Numbered from the stretch's first letter, positions 33,086 to 45,632 are shown. The stretch is DNA of 64,000 nucleotides from Epiperipatus broadwayi (GCA_028023455.1 JAQFVV010000021.1:8022853-8086852), one strand, 5' to 3'. Notes: generated by a model not told the origin, from the letters alone. Translations and numbers: made by a program.

Positions 33086-34344
33086 AATTATTAATAGTTT
33101 TTTTTACTACAAATGCTGTGTTTCTGCTTAAAAGTTTTATTTTATCCATACTTAATTCTGAAATCCTATATATTAAAATCGATAGTTGTAAAAAGAGTTG
33201 CCAAAAATGTTCATAAAAAAAAGTTTTGTTTGCCTATGAGGAGAAATTCAATTTCTAATTTTCCCTGCGTTAAATAAGTCAGAACTATTTCATAAAATAC
33301 AACTTGTTTTTTGACATATATTTTATAACGCCAGAGCAAATTTATTGTTAAATAAATAATTGTTAATACTTTTTCAGAATACAGTATTTTTTTTTTATTA
33401 CAGATATACTTTTCTGCCAGATTTTTGCAACAGTTTGTTCTTTTTTAAAACGGTAGTCATTTTAGGCGCTTTTAGAAATTTACATCCAGAATTTTTAGAA
33501 GACTACGTCACATGGTACTACTTCCGTTTAAACGTTATCATTTTATACATATTGAAAAGAAAAATACAAAGTACACATAGTGCCTTAATAGAAAAGGAAT
33601 AAACAAAACTTTTTAAATTATTAATATCGTGCATTATCTTGCAAATTTTTAACAAATTAAAAATGTTTGAATAAATTGTATTTAAAAGTGATTTAAAAAT
33701 CATTTCAATTACTGTCAATAATTTAAGAACTTTGTATTTTTTAACATACTTTTCTATTAAATTGAGTTTTCAGTTAAAAAAAACAAACATCTTTATTATA
33801 AGTTAGTAGACCGGGTTTTTTTCCTTAGCAGATCTTTTAATCCCCTTGGAATGACTATTCGTTTAGGAGTGGCTGTTCTGTGCATATATAATAGACTTAC
33901 GTTATCTGTAATTTTTAAAAAACTTTTTTTGCAATATAAGTTTGCTAGCAGTTTGTACTCTTTAAAAGAATAGAAGCATCCATGGCTCCTCACTTTGGTA
34001 ATGTTATTAATTTACAACTCATCTTTCTTAATGAATCGTGAAAAACTTTCATAAGCAACAAAAAGATAATGCTTAACCAAATTACTCTTGAAAGACTATC
34101 ATAATTAATTTATAATTACCTGATAATAAAATTTATTAAAAAATCTCTTACGAAGAGTAGTTATAAACTTTTTTAAAAAATTTGAATAAGTAGGTAATGA
34201 ATGAGAAAAATTAAATTAAAATGTATGTGTAAATACGCATTTGCATATATGTATAACTTTAAAACATATAATCCTAAATTAAAAACGTATACACTGACAT
34301 GATTGTGTTTTATTGATATATTTAGCGATTATATATATATATAT
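33086..34344. other. unassigned AT-rich DNA
   Basis: Short frames at 33360-33602 (+), 33518-33718 (-) and 33796-33993 (-) have no recognised domain. Confidence 0.4.
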
Positions 34345-37300
34345 TGTAACTCCTCACCACCGATCACCGACAACCACAAATACCCGGGGGCGCCAATTCT
34401 ATGGATCATAGAATAAAATATTAATCTAACTTTACTCTAAAATTATAAATGAGGCTCTTAAATAAAGTTTTGCCTTAGCTTAGCTCAGTTGAGGGATACA
34501 GAGGCCTATGAGATGTCAAATGTACATTAGATGTGGGAGGAAATATTATAATTAATAGGAAATAAAACATCTATTAAAGTCTATACTAAACAAAAATTAA
34601 ATTGGTAAAATTCTACCATCTAAATTTAACAAGATATAATTTATACTTCACCTCCTCCCATCATCTACATGCATTGAACAACCTCTACCATATTAGAAAA
34701 TTAAACTAATAAATAAAATGTAACATTTAGAAATTATAATGTATAACAAGTTGGATCTGAACTTAAACTAAACCTATCATTACTAAATTTTAATTATACA
34801 CTAATCTAATCTAGTTAACTGAATTTAATATTTAATCTAAATTAATAATTGAATATCTCAGGGAATCTATTTATTGCATGGCTTAATCTAAAATCTCTAC
34901 CTCTCAACAACTATTATTTAATATTATGACAGTAATGGAATAAATTAAGCAATACCCTAACAAAATAATAATAGTTAGATAATGAAAGAAATGGGGTACA
35001 TTTTGATTTCAATTCATCATCTAAACAATAACTGAATGATAAACCTTTAGAGAATTCGTAACTAATTAACATTTCATACAGTGTTTGGATCAAGGAAATC
35101 AATATCATCTATCTGGATATGTTCATCATTAAATTAAATAAAATGTACAATCATATCATATTAGATAAAGTAAATGTGTGAGCATGTGTGGAAATATGAA
35201 TCACGAATGTATGTTAAAGAAGAATCCTGAATACAATTTTGAATAATAAAACATTTATTAAAAAAATATATAGTTAAGCAAACATTTAATTTCTTTACAA
35301 TTTGTACAGATGTAAGTTCTGGATGTATTAACATCATTGGTTGAAAACCTACATAAGAGCAGAAATTACAAGATAATTTTCTAACTTCTTATCTGACATA
35401 TTTCATCTATCAAGTCACTTTGATAGACTTATGGCAACACATTATATCTTTAACCCTAAATAATAAACTAAAATAAAATCTTTATATTTTATAGCAAAAA
35501 TGGTTTTCAGTTATCAGTTACTTCTGATAAACATATGGAACTGAAATAATATAGCCTTATGTTTCTGGCTATCAACTACAGAATTTATTTTATATTCGAC
35601 ATCTTGTCTTTTACATCACTCTTAAATTATTAATTAACCTAATAAGTATTTAACAAACAACATAGGTTAAATATTTCAATTACATTATAAAATAAAACTA
35701 AAATCTTGGCATTTTTTACTTTAAAATGCACATTAACTAAAATAAGGGGTTTGAACCTAAGAATAAACACAAAATAAGATTAAATTATACTTTGCAAAAT
35801 GGAAATAATTCTATCAATTAGCTATGTTTTATCTTTGCAAAATAGAAATGAATAATGCCACTAATTAACTATGATTTGTCTTCTTTTGCTTTATTATACC
35901 AGTGATGATTAAATATTATGGAAGCTGATGATATGAAATTTAAATGATAAATGCAAAATGATTGAAGTTAGGCATTAATGATGGATTTTTTTTATAACTG
36001 TTAAATTAGTACTTTATATCTGTGTCTGCATTATGCTGTGTGTCATACAATAAATAATTAATAGTAATCAATCCAATCGGTTTACTTATGAATGTGTAAA
36101 TAAATCATAATATGGACAATGACAATGGACAATCAAGCTTTAGCACTAATTCTAACACAGCTGTTTTTATGAGGAAATCAATTCTACTTTTATTCTTTTT
36201 ATCAATGACTTATCTGGCACATGGCTATGAGTATAAGATGAAAAACATTCCATAAGGTACATGGGGATAAAAGATTTTCACACTTCTAATTTTATAACTA
36301 ACAAGGCAATAACTCCCAAGTTTAACTTCTGAGACTAAATGAACTGGTGAAACAAATCTCATCACCAAACTAATTAGGGAGATAAAATACTTGGCTTCAC
36401 ATACTCTAATTCATAATATCAAAACTGTAGGATTCAATCCACTTCTATCAAATACTTCGATAACAAAGGGATTTTATCCCATAAGATATACTAGACAATC
36501 TACCATATCAAATGGTTCAAATAACAAAAAAGGAGAGATTATTTGATCCCACAAGACACAATAAAACATCATTAACTTTACTACAAATAGCCACTAAACA
36601 CTTTTCTTATCAAACATAATAAAGAACAATAAATTCATACTTAAACAAATTCTAATCTTTCAAATTTAAGTAGTCTATTCCCATCCTCCGAAACCGATAG
36701 ACTTTATATCATTTTTACTTGCAATTTACACATTATTATAGTTGAATTTAATAATATACACACATATACAAGCATAATAATACACAGACAATTCAAATCC
36801 CAGTAGGTAAGGAACTACTGTAAAAATATTAATTACCAACTGTAAAAGCAATAATGGGTAAACATTTCATATCTGATATAATATTTATAACTTAAAAACA
36901 TATTAATTATGGTTGAGAAACAAGGCAATAATTTCTATTGGCAAGGTAAGACAAAATAATCTTTTTATAGTGCATTTATATTAGCACAAATCTAAAGTAA
37001 AAGTTTGGTTTAGATAAATAATCTTTATATTCTAGGTTAAATAATTATTAAAAATAATGATTTTCTAATCTATTGAAAAATGCAAAGATATACTATAAGA
37101 TTTTATGTAATGAAACTCTTTTAAAATAATTGTTCACCCCTTTAACATTAAATGGACATTTCCCTTTTTACCAGGCATGTCTGTTTATATTAGAACACAC
37201 GATAAAGCTTATACTAAAATAATAATAAATACCTTGTATAATATTTCCTATATTATACATTTAGTGATACGTTCTTGAAGACATAATAAATATAATAATA

Positions 37301-37449
37301 AAATTTATAAAACAATCTTTAAACTATCACTATCTATCTAAATACTATTACATAATAATAAATAATGTTATCATTTTTCTCTTCTTTTATTTTGTTGAAA
37401 ATGAAAAGTTTGTTGCAGTTTATAAATGACATCCCTTGGTCATATCTTA
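34345..37449. other. unassigned AT-rich block, possibly bounded by an LTR-like start
   Basis: It begins after a (TA)n run with 'tgtaactcctcaccaccg' and 'cccgggggcgccaattc', the most GC-rich short stretch nearby. On the minus strand this reads 'ttggcgcccccggg', which resembles a primer-binding site (TGGCGCC). No second LTR, gag or pol coding is visible. The remainder is AT-rich with no supported gene. Confidence 0.3.
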
Positions 37450-37484
37450 AATAATAATAATAAAAAAAAAAAAAAAAAAAAAAA
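37450..37484. repeat. (AAT)n then poly(A) tract
   Basis: Short AAT repeats followed by about 25 A residues. The two minus-strand frames across it (37334-37516 and 37447-37635) are translations of this tract. Confidence 0.9.
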
Positions 37485-39699
37485 TAGCACACAGAGATAA
37501 ATATTGACAAAAACATAACACATTCCTGCAGGAAAACAAAACAATATTATTTTGACTCCAGTATAGCGCATTCAATGTTCTTAGCAGAGCTAATGAAATT
37601 GCTGTTAATGTTATATAAAAGAAGTAATAATTCATATTTCATTCATAAGATATATTAGGCATTTATTTCACATTTTTAGAGACATTCATAAAATGTATAT
37701 AATTATTTGAACTGATAATATTTATTTATCTTTCAGTGCGCTGGTTGGCACTATTCTATATAAGAAATTCCATCGCAAATAAAGAGAACAATTAATAAAG
37801 TCATTCAGTTTCATCGATTTTCTAAATCCATTTCTCATAGTAATTGGGAAAAATAATTAGATAATTAGTTGAATTATAGATTTAGTCTTATTTTCTAATA
37901 GGCAAAAAAATATATAAATAGTCAGGCAAGTATTTCAATAAAATGATAATAAAATAAATGATTCCTATGTATCTTTCTTAACCTTCTTCTTTTATAACTA
38001 GCACAAAATTTATCATAAAGAGTTCTTGAGAGACTTAATAATAGTTCGCATATTTTTCCATTATAATAAAGATATGCACACACTGCAGTTGTTCCCTTAA
38101 TACTATAATTAAAATTTAAGAAAAATAATTTTGAAAAAATAAACATTCTTCGGTCTATTTCACAAGTAGGAATAAAATTTAAATAAAATGATTTTGAAAT
38201 ATAATTACATACTTTCATTCCTTTCTTCATATTACTAATTAATTTTAAATACGTTATAAGGCAGATAAACTCATGCATTTAAAATAATGATTGAGAATTT
38301 TGAAACTGTTAATTAAGAATAAAACTAATGTACCTTTAGTCTGTTCATGCTATCATCATCCCAAAACTTTTTAGTACTTTAAACTTTCAACTTGGCTTTT
38401 TTTCTTAGAGGAATATGCTTTTAATAAAATTGTACTATTAAGCTTTGTTAAGATAATACTTTGGAGTTCTATCACTGAGTTAGTAGTCTTCTTTATTTTG
38501 TAGTTCCATTTAGTAGTTTTCTTTGGTAGTCCTCTTTAGAATTATAATTAGCCCTTTTTATAGCCCTCAAAAATTACCCAGCATTTATTTTTCCAATCCA
38601 AAGTTGTTTGAAAGTTCAAAGGTCATCAGACAGAGATTAAGACTTAATTTATGCAAGAAACTTTCTTTTAGAGAAAAAATAGGAAAAAAAAATTTTGTCT
38701 TTTAAATCAATAAAAAAAATATTAAATTGAACTAAGAATTAAACATTTTGCATTCTTAAAGTAACAGAATAAAATTAATAACAATTATTTTAACAAATAA
38801 AATATTTTACAGAATATTTGTTGCTTAATAATTCACCAGTCCAGTGATCCATCAATTCATTTAAAAGGTAATTAAGCTGGTTTTTAAACTAGTAGTGGTA
38901 AAATTAAATATTTGGATATGAGATATGATATTTGATGGTTTCATGAAGCATATGAATGAAAAATGAAGTTGGATAATGATACAGACATAAATGAATATTT
39001 ACAAATAATGTACTATAGGTATTAAACTGATGTGACTGAAATGACAATTTTAATGATGATGAGTTAAAATATTTCACTGTTTATACTATAGATTAAAATA
39101 TGAAAAGCAAATGAACTAGAGAATCATTCAAACAAATCTTAATATTGTTCTGTAAACAAATAAAACCAATTAGAATCAACCTAAACTGAACTGACTACTT
39201 TTGTGACAAGCCAGCTCCTTATCCTATCATTGATTATACACTAAAGAAAAATATTAAATATCTAATAATCCTCAAATTACACTTATAAGTACTTTTAAGC
39301 ATACTAAATTTTTTTTTGAAAATTTCATGTTATTTCATTTTTTGTTTAATAAGATGATATCAGATATTACTGATACAATATTACACAATTACAAATAATA
39401 TTTCGGTATTAAACCAGAAGATCACAATATATATATACATATATATATATAGATCATTATCTATTTACAAACATTGTAAAGGAATGTATTCGTTGTAATC
39501 CCATTTATGCATGAATTTACCAATATGTTTCAAGTTTGGTATTTATCTATATCATATAAAGTCAAAAGCTATTAAATTCAACCTCGGAAACAAATCAGCA
39601 TAACAACCCTTTTATGGTTACTTTAATTTTATAAATATCTAAAAAATTACCAGAACTTTTATTTTGAAGTCAACATTATTTCTTTTTTCATTTTATGTC
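37485..39699. other. unassigned AT-rich DNA
   Basis: The 118-codon minus-strand frame 37922-38278 is the second longest in the window. It has no domain, signal or composition that I can recognise. A plus-strand frame at 38523-38705 is likewise unsupported. Confidence 0.35.
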
Positions 39700-39818
39700 C
39701 TGCACAATTTGCCAAAATTGGTAGCACATCTGGCATTGGATTGGGAGATTTCAAGCTTGATTTTAATACAGTTTTGGTGCTCGAACTTCTTATAAAATCC
39801 TGAACAATAAAGCCATTA
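39700..39818 (-). repeat. dispersed repeat family D copy
   Basis: 'gtgctcgaacttcttataaa' plus 'cctgaacaataaagcc' matches 7.79 and 7.93 kb, and the complement matches 31.98 kb. The upstream part ('atctggcattggattggga') matches 7.86 kb loosely. Confidence 0.6.
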
Positions 39819-40174
39819 ACATCTTTTCTTTTACTTCTTTTGCATTTTTAAATATTATTAATATAAATAAATATAATACATCTTTTTATACACACTTTTA
39901 AATACAAAATCTTGTTTTTAGTATTATTTATTGGATAACAGCTTTGATTGTTCAGTAGTTTTTAGCCAAGCTTGATTCTTATCAATGTAAGTGATTTTTT
40001 TAAAAAGTAATTACTGTTTTTTCTTGTTTTTATTCCTTTTGCATTTATTATTTTATTAATATAAGTATATAAATGAAACATCTTGTCTTTATAAACTCTT
40101 TTAAATGCAACATTTTATATCAACAATCCAGCAGTTTTCATTAGAGCTTATTTCATGTAATTTATTACTGTATG
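39819..40174. other. unassigned AT-rich DNA
   Basis: Two loosely similar blocks, 'tcttttacttcttttgca' and 'tttttattccttttgca', near 39826 and 40028. No gene seen. Confidence 0.4.
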
Positions 40175-40240
40175 TGTCAGCAGGGGTTTGGGGTGGGTTT
40201 TAGAATTCAGAATGGCCATAAGCACATGCTAAATCGGTAC
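40175..40240. repeat. fragment related to the 27.1-27.6 kb fold-back
   Basis: 'ttttagaattcagaatggcc' with 'acatgctaaatcgg' matches 'ctttagatttcaaaatggcc' with 'gcaaactaaatcgg' at 27.54-27.58 kb. Confidence 0.55.
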
Positions 40241-40901
40241 CCAAAGAGCATATAGAAACATGTTTTATTTACTTACCTATGCTGTGAATCAATTCAATCT
40301 TTTATTTCAATATCTAAATCCTACCTCAAATCATAATCCCTCCTCAGTACATTCAATGAAAAATATTTTCAATGCCAAAGATTTATGGTGTATATTACTG
40401 GAATATCATCAACAGGTTTAGGACAATCCTTGGTACATTGTATTTATTTGCTTTGCACCTGAAATTGAGCAACCATTGACCTTTTTAGATGTGTTCAAAT
40501 ATAATCTACTTTGTAACATTCCAATCTTATGATTACTTTGTTGAAATTTAAGTATAATTATCATCTAGTTAATGTGTCTTCAGATTGAATAACTACAGGT
40601 TTCTTTATAACATTCTGTTAATAGTTAAGCCAGCATTTAAAAGAATCTTATGTTAAATTTTAAAAAATGTCAAATTTTATACTTTTTTTTTTATCATTAT
40701 TATTACTATTATTTTATTTGATATAATATATTTATGTTTTCCTATATATGTTTTCAACTGAACTGAAGCCTTTGTGTATATAGAAATAACATTACTTATG
40801 TTTGAAAAAGTATTTATTATGGCATTAAAACTAAGCATATGAAAAGCAGCTTCTTTTAACACCTTTTAAGGATTTTGTTTGAGGAGAATATTTAAAAATT
40901 G
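40241..40901. other. unassigned AT-rich DNA
   Basis: The minus-strand frame 40677-40862 is unsupported. Confidence 0.4.
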
Positions 40902-40914
40902 AACATAATATTAT

Positions 40915-41712
40915 TGTTTTCCTGAAGGTTTGTGATAATGGTGTTTTAGTTGTATTTATATGTTGAACTATTTCCATCATAAAATATGAGTATTGAATGT
41001 TTTTAGAAAAATTTAACTTTATTTAAATATTCAAAATACATTCAACTGTTAGTAATAACACACAGGTTAGTGTATGCACATTTCAAGAGATTCTTCTTCT
41101 CTCTTCTTCAGGTTTTGCTGGTCTGACCAGTGACAATACTAGCATGGAAATTGAACCTTGACCCTTAAATTCTTTGAGTATGGAATTTTAAGGTAAAGCT
41201 CTAACCAACTGAGTCATCCTGCCAAAGGCAACAGTCTGTAAAAAATTTCATATACTTATGTATGAGATTCCTCCTGATTTCGCCACTTTTTGCTAAGAGT
41301 GAAGTTGATGAATGGTTTCCATATATAAGGTGACTATACATAAGGTCTTCCACTGAACTTTGCTATTAGGAAAAAGTGGAGAAATCAGAAGAAACCTCAT
41401 AAATAAGTATATGAAATTTCTACTGACTGTTGCCTTTGGAAGGATGACTCAGATGGTTAGAGAATTACCTTAAAATTCAATACTCAAAGAATTTAAGGGT
41501 CCAAATTCAATTTCCATGCTAGTACTGTCACTGGTCAGGCCAGCAAAACCTGAAGATGAGGGGGGAGCAATACCTCTTAAAATATTGTGCATATACTAAC
41601 CTGTGTGCTATTACTAACAATTGAATGTATTTCGAATACTTAAATAAAATTACATTTTTCTAGACATTCAATACTCATATTAGATGATGGAAATAGACCA
41701 ATATATAAATAC
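40915..41712. mobile_element. inverted head-to-head SINE-A dimer with 13-bp TSD
   Basis: Minus-strand SINE-A (about 40915-41240) and plus-strand SINE-A (about 41432-41712) flank a middle section that is also an imperfect inverted repeat (41240-41432, for example 'tgattt-gccactttttgcta' against its complement). Each head is tRNA-like: 'gatgactcagttggttagag' (A box) then 'ggttcaatttcc' (B box), best kept in the left copy. The exact 13-bp repeat 'aacataatattat' lies at 40902-40914 and 41713-41725, outside the whole 798 bp. The simplest reading is one insertion of a pre-formed fold-back. Confidence 0.85.
41110..41237 (-). mobile_element. SINE-A tRNA-like head with pol III boxes
   Basis: Minus strand: 'ggcaggatgactcagttgg', 'ttagagctttacc', an insert of about 30 bases, then 'caaggttcaatttcc'. 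The A box (TGACTCAGTTGG) and B box (GGTTCAATTTCC) are close to the tRNA consensus. The head is followed by 'gctggtctgaccag'-type sequence and the CTGAAGA core. It would drive pol III transcription of the SINE. Confidence 0.7.
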
Positions 41713-41725
41713 AACATAATATTAT

Positions 41726-42230
41726 GACTGATGATTTTAAAAAATCTACCATAGTACGTTTTAGGTACAACCGCCTTTAATTCTAGATTAATAAAAATTG
41801 GCTTTATTTTCCAAATTTGATTGAATGTATATTACTCATATATTTTAGGAACAGTAATTGCTGATTTTCCTGAAGGTTTGAACATATTGAAATATAATCT
41901 TATAAATAGTTAGTTAACTTGACAATCGTTACGACAATCAAATAATATTTTTTCTTTTATTTTATTTTTGTATCTTAGCTAATCTTATTGACTTTGTAAA
42001 TAGGGAGTATCTTAATGCATGTCTACCAGGGGCATGGGTTGGTATAATGAACAATTTAGTTGTTGAAATGGTAGATATACATATGGAACACATATAAACA
42101 CATTTTTTGCTATGCAAATAGAATTTAAATTTTTATCTATTATTAATAAAATTTGTTACTGTGTTTTAAATCACATTAGTCTCTAGTTTATTAAACTCGT
42201 TCATACATTCACTTATCAATTTATGTGACT
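41726..42230. other. unassigned AT-rich DNA
   Basis: Includes a short 'gattttcctgaaggtttg' block (about 41864-41881) that matches the SINE-A terminus. Otherwise nothing seen. Confidence 0.4.
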
Positions 42231-42243
42231 AGATAATAATGTG

Positions 42244-42295
<52 letters not shown>

Positions 42296-42308
42296 CACAT
42301 TATTATCT
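42231..42308. repeat. perfect palindrome around (AT)n
   Basis: 'agataataatgtgtgtgtgc', then alternating AT, then 'gcacacacacattattatct': a 78-bp perfect palindrome of mixed GT, AT and AC runs. Confidence 0.95.
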
Positions 42309-43385
42309 ATAACACAACAATAGTTTGATGTATCTAAGCCAATAACATAAAATAAATTCACTCCTGAAGAGAGCCAAAGGCAACATTCTACCAGGGATTG
42401 AATACTGAGGTGTAATGGAATCTGAAAGAGAGGTGATGTATGGTTGAACTAGCCTAAATCATACCTATGATTTAATGAGTAAACAAAGAGCTATCCCATT
42501 AGAGGCCAGTATGATCATTGGTTAATTACTTCATTACATTACTCCTAGCATCCTACTCAAAGACCCTAGGTCCAACCGAGACCATTACATCTTATATACT
42601 TAATATAATCTGCTAAGCATGCTGTCAATATTTTCTAGTCATATCACAATCACAGCAATAGATCTACATAGTTTAGATTAGTAATGGGATATAAATGATA
42701 TGTAAATTACATGTACATGAGATGGTTTACATGAGCCACTTTTTGGAGAGGGGAAAGCAGGATTATTTTATGTTAATCACATTGGCATTATTGGTGATGC
42801 AGGTTTTCTTTATGTTTTGCATCTGATGTGGCTAGGGTGGGTTCAAATGTATGGCCAAATTTGTTTTCATAGTCCAGGAATATAGATTTTTGCTTGGAAT
42901 TATCTTTGGCTCTTTATATAGATACTGATGTTGGGAGAGTCTACTTGCAAAGTTGGCATGAGATTCTCCAAAGCAAACAGCATTGCAATTGGTGTAGTTT
43001 CAGGAAATCTTGTATAGGGTTTGGGGCATTTGTTCAGAGGGAAGATTGGCCTTTGAGTTATTAGTAAAGTGATTTATCATAGGTTGAGTATGAACACTAA
43101 TCCTATATGTATCTGAGTAATATATAAGCTGGGATCAGGTGACATCATTTGTTAAATAATATATTATTGTTTTTGTATTAATTATGGCCAAAGAATACAG
43201 TTGTCTAAAGTTATTAAAAAAACTGAACTCACAGTAATATAGAAAAAGTAAATCAATTTATGATTTATATGCTTTTCAATTTGGGCTGATAGCTTGAAAG
43301 TATAACAAAAAGTAAAAAAAAAATGGCTAACAGAAGAAAGGTGCATTAGTTACAAAAAATCCAAGTAGACAGTTTAAAAAAATTA
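42309..43385. other. unassigned, somewhat richer in GC than its surroundings
   Basis: 42380-43110 is less AT-rich and lacks long homopolymers, which may mark an old mobile element or exon-like DNA. All six frames are interrupted, and I recognise no protein motif. Confidence 0.35.
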
Positions 43386-43440
43386 AAACTCTTCAATGAT
43401 AAAAGCTATAAGCTAGAAATTAGTTTAAGATATTTGGAAC
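43386..43440 (+). ncRNA. fossil hammerhead motif (HHR1-like)
   Basis: 'actcttcaatgataaaagc', 'tataagctagaaattag' and 'tttaagatatttgg' line up with the HHR1 order (CUCA-CUGAUGA, stem II, GAAAC, UAGUCU, UAUUGG). Several core changes mean it is a relic. I see no flanking HHR1 arms. Confidence 0.4.
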
Positions 43441-43926
43441 AAGGATTTACAAAGTACTACTAGGTGACATCTATTTATTTCTAAAACTTGCATTAGATGG
43501 CATAAGAATAAGGTGAATAAAAGAATTTGCTGATATATAGTGAAAGCTAAATCAGTCTTTAAGTATTTTATTGCCAGATCATAGCATTTCTAACTTTATG
43601 TAGGTAATAGTTTAAATAATTTGACATCCTTATTTTACTCTCTAGCTAACAACATCTAAATATCCATTAACTAACCAATATCTACTGTTAACTGTATTTG
43701 GTATTTGATTAAATAAGACCCATAGAGTGTAGAGAAATAACATTAAAAAGTAATGTAGTGCTAAATTATATTTGCTCAGTATTTGAAATGGGAAGAGAGA
43801 GAAAACTCGTATAACTTTGATTCCTATATCTTACATTTTTAGTGATGATGATTTATTTGTTGGCTATGAACAACTTTTCTTAAAGTAAAATTCTGTTGCT
43901 GGTTGAAACTTACAAAAATGTTTCAT

Positions 43927-44276
43927 ATAATTTTAATGTGCAAATCAACGTATAACAGCAGAACTTCTTAATACATTATAAAAATTAATGTAAATTATAA
44001 ATACATAATAATTAGTGCCTTGGCACTTTTGAGAGAATTTAGCTCTCATAATCATGGCAATAAAGAGTAAGCATAACCAGATTGCTATATGCAAATATAT
44101 GTAAATTAATTGAACCATCCATGTAAATCTAATGATTATGTATTTACAATTTACGTTAATTTTTATATAATAAATTGGAATTTAACTTTAAAAAGCTCTG
44201 CTGTTATGCGTTGATTTGCACATTAAAATTATATATATATATAGTAGGCAGCAGAGTGTGAAATAATTTTTATTTT
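43927..44276. mobile_element. fold-back element with 12-bp TSD
   Basis: Arms 'ataattttaatgtgcaaatc' and 'gatttgcacattaaaatt' pair, as do 'cagcagagctttt'-type and 'tacataat' blocks further in. The exact 12-bp direct repeat 'aaaatgtttcat' lies at 43915-43926 and 44277-44288. No coding. Confidence 0.8.
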
Positions 44277-44359
44277 AAAATGTTTCATGTTTTTATCTAG
44301 CGTAAATTTGAACATAAGTCAAGGTTATGGTAGATGATGCATTACTGCCAAAACTATAA

Positions 44360-44625
44360 AAAAATAGGCAATGTGCCAATAGCTCTTAACAGGCTTTTCA
44401 GAATAACACTATGAGACTGGTTTCTAGCTTTTGGTTTTTCTCAGTGAGGCACTATGATATTAAAGCATTAGATTTAAATTACCAGGTCAATTTCAGAATT
44501 TTATCTAACAGATAACTATTAAGTAGAAAATCTGAAATGTTCAGATATCCATGTCTTCAAATCCAGTTATCTAACTTAAATAGCTATATGGAACTGAACT
44601 AAGTTCAGATACACCATATATTACA
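44360..44625 (-). mobile_element. decayed HHR2 element
   Basis: 'ccaatagctcttaacaggc', 'ttctcagtgaggcac', 'attttatctaacagataact' and 'ttcaaatccagttatctaa' align with 31.36-31.62 kb in the same orientation. No clear target-site duplication. Confidence 0.7.
44409..44455 (-). ncRNA. decayed hammerhead motif (HHR2)
   Basis: Minus strand: GUGCCUCA, CUGAGAA, AAACC-AAAAGCU, A, GAA, ACCAGU, C, UCAUAG. GUC and GAA are kept, but G8 is changed, stem II is one base out of register and stem I no longer pairs. Inactive relic. Confidence 0.5.
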
Positions 44626-44916
44626 TTAAGTCATGATATATGACTTGATTTCTTTGCAATTATATATATATATATTGTAACCTTTAGCTTTATTAGTAAA
44701 GCTATGTCTTCAGCTACATAATTGTTTAATATTTTTAAAAAAATTCAATAAGTTAATTTCTATAATAAGCCGACTACTTAAGGCTTGATATGCAAATGTT
44801 ACTGCCTTCTATGAGTTATTTTGTAAGAACTTTAATAAGTTTTAATTTTTTTAAAAGTAATTTTAATATCTTATTGTAATATTTTAAACTCATGTAGTTG
44901 TAGATAACTTTCAATT
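44626..44916. other. unassigned AT-rich DNA
   Basis: (TA)n near 44659 and nothing else. Confidence 0.4.
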
Positions 44917-45075
44917 GCCGGTACTCATCTTATAGCTAAAGATGTCGCTCTATGGTGCCGTTTTCACGCTAAAACACATAAAAATGCTGTTTCTGTGGCC
45001 GACACATTCGAACCCACGTTTTCTATAATACAACTTTTTTGTTGTGCTACAGAATGCAGGCCGCTATGTCATGTC
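44917..45075 (-). mobile_element. SINE-like element with a B-box, inverted partner at 46.14 kb
   Basis: Minus strand: 'gacatagcggcctgcattc', a stem of 'gtagcacaacaaaaaag', then 'cgtgggttcgaatgtgtcgg' (B-box consensus), then 'cgtgaaaacggcaccatag' and 'ctataagatgagtacc'. The last two blocks recur in plus orientation at 46.17-46.23 kb. tRNA-derived SINE is the best guess; I could not place the A box with confidence. Confidence 0.5.
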
Positions 45076-45632
45076 GCAGTACAGCATGTATGTCACATCG
45101 CAGCAAATACATTTTTCAAATTCTCACAGTTTATAAAATAGTTACGGCTTGATGAGAGAGTTTGTATTTGAATTGAATGGAAATGTTGTTTTCATTGGAT
45201 TTTTTTTTATTTTAAAGTATTGAAATGTTCAGATTTTTTAAAGTAATAATTCTAAGACTTTTTACAATGTACTGTATTGAAGTTTTAATTTGGAAAATGT
45301 AAAGATCCATGTTTTTAGTGAGTTGCAATTAGGTAACACATCAAGTAACATACTGTTCATAACATTCCACGAGTTTTTTGAAGATTCTACTGTGTGTATA
45401 TTTTTGAAGTAAAAAAGAGCGGTACCAAAAAAAATATCCAGTAAGAAAAGTACAAATATGCACGATTTTTTGTAAATTTCATAAAAAGCAAATATTATAA
45501 ACATGTTTAATAAGTAAAGAAGACATTTATATGTATTTGTTGTTGTTTAAAAAAGTTTGAGTTTCTTTCTTTTGTCCGAGTACGGTTACGATTTTGAATT
45601 TTTTTTATTTTAGCATTATAAACAACAGAACA

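Noticed and set aside
37922-38278. 118-codon minus-strand open frame
   Set aside because: No motif, signal peptide or neighbour that would support a gene; lysine- and isoleucine-rich as expected from AT-rich DNA.
42309-43110. Exons of a host gene
   Set aside because: Slightly higher GC, but all frames are interrupted and no splice-bounded open segment or protein motif is visible.
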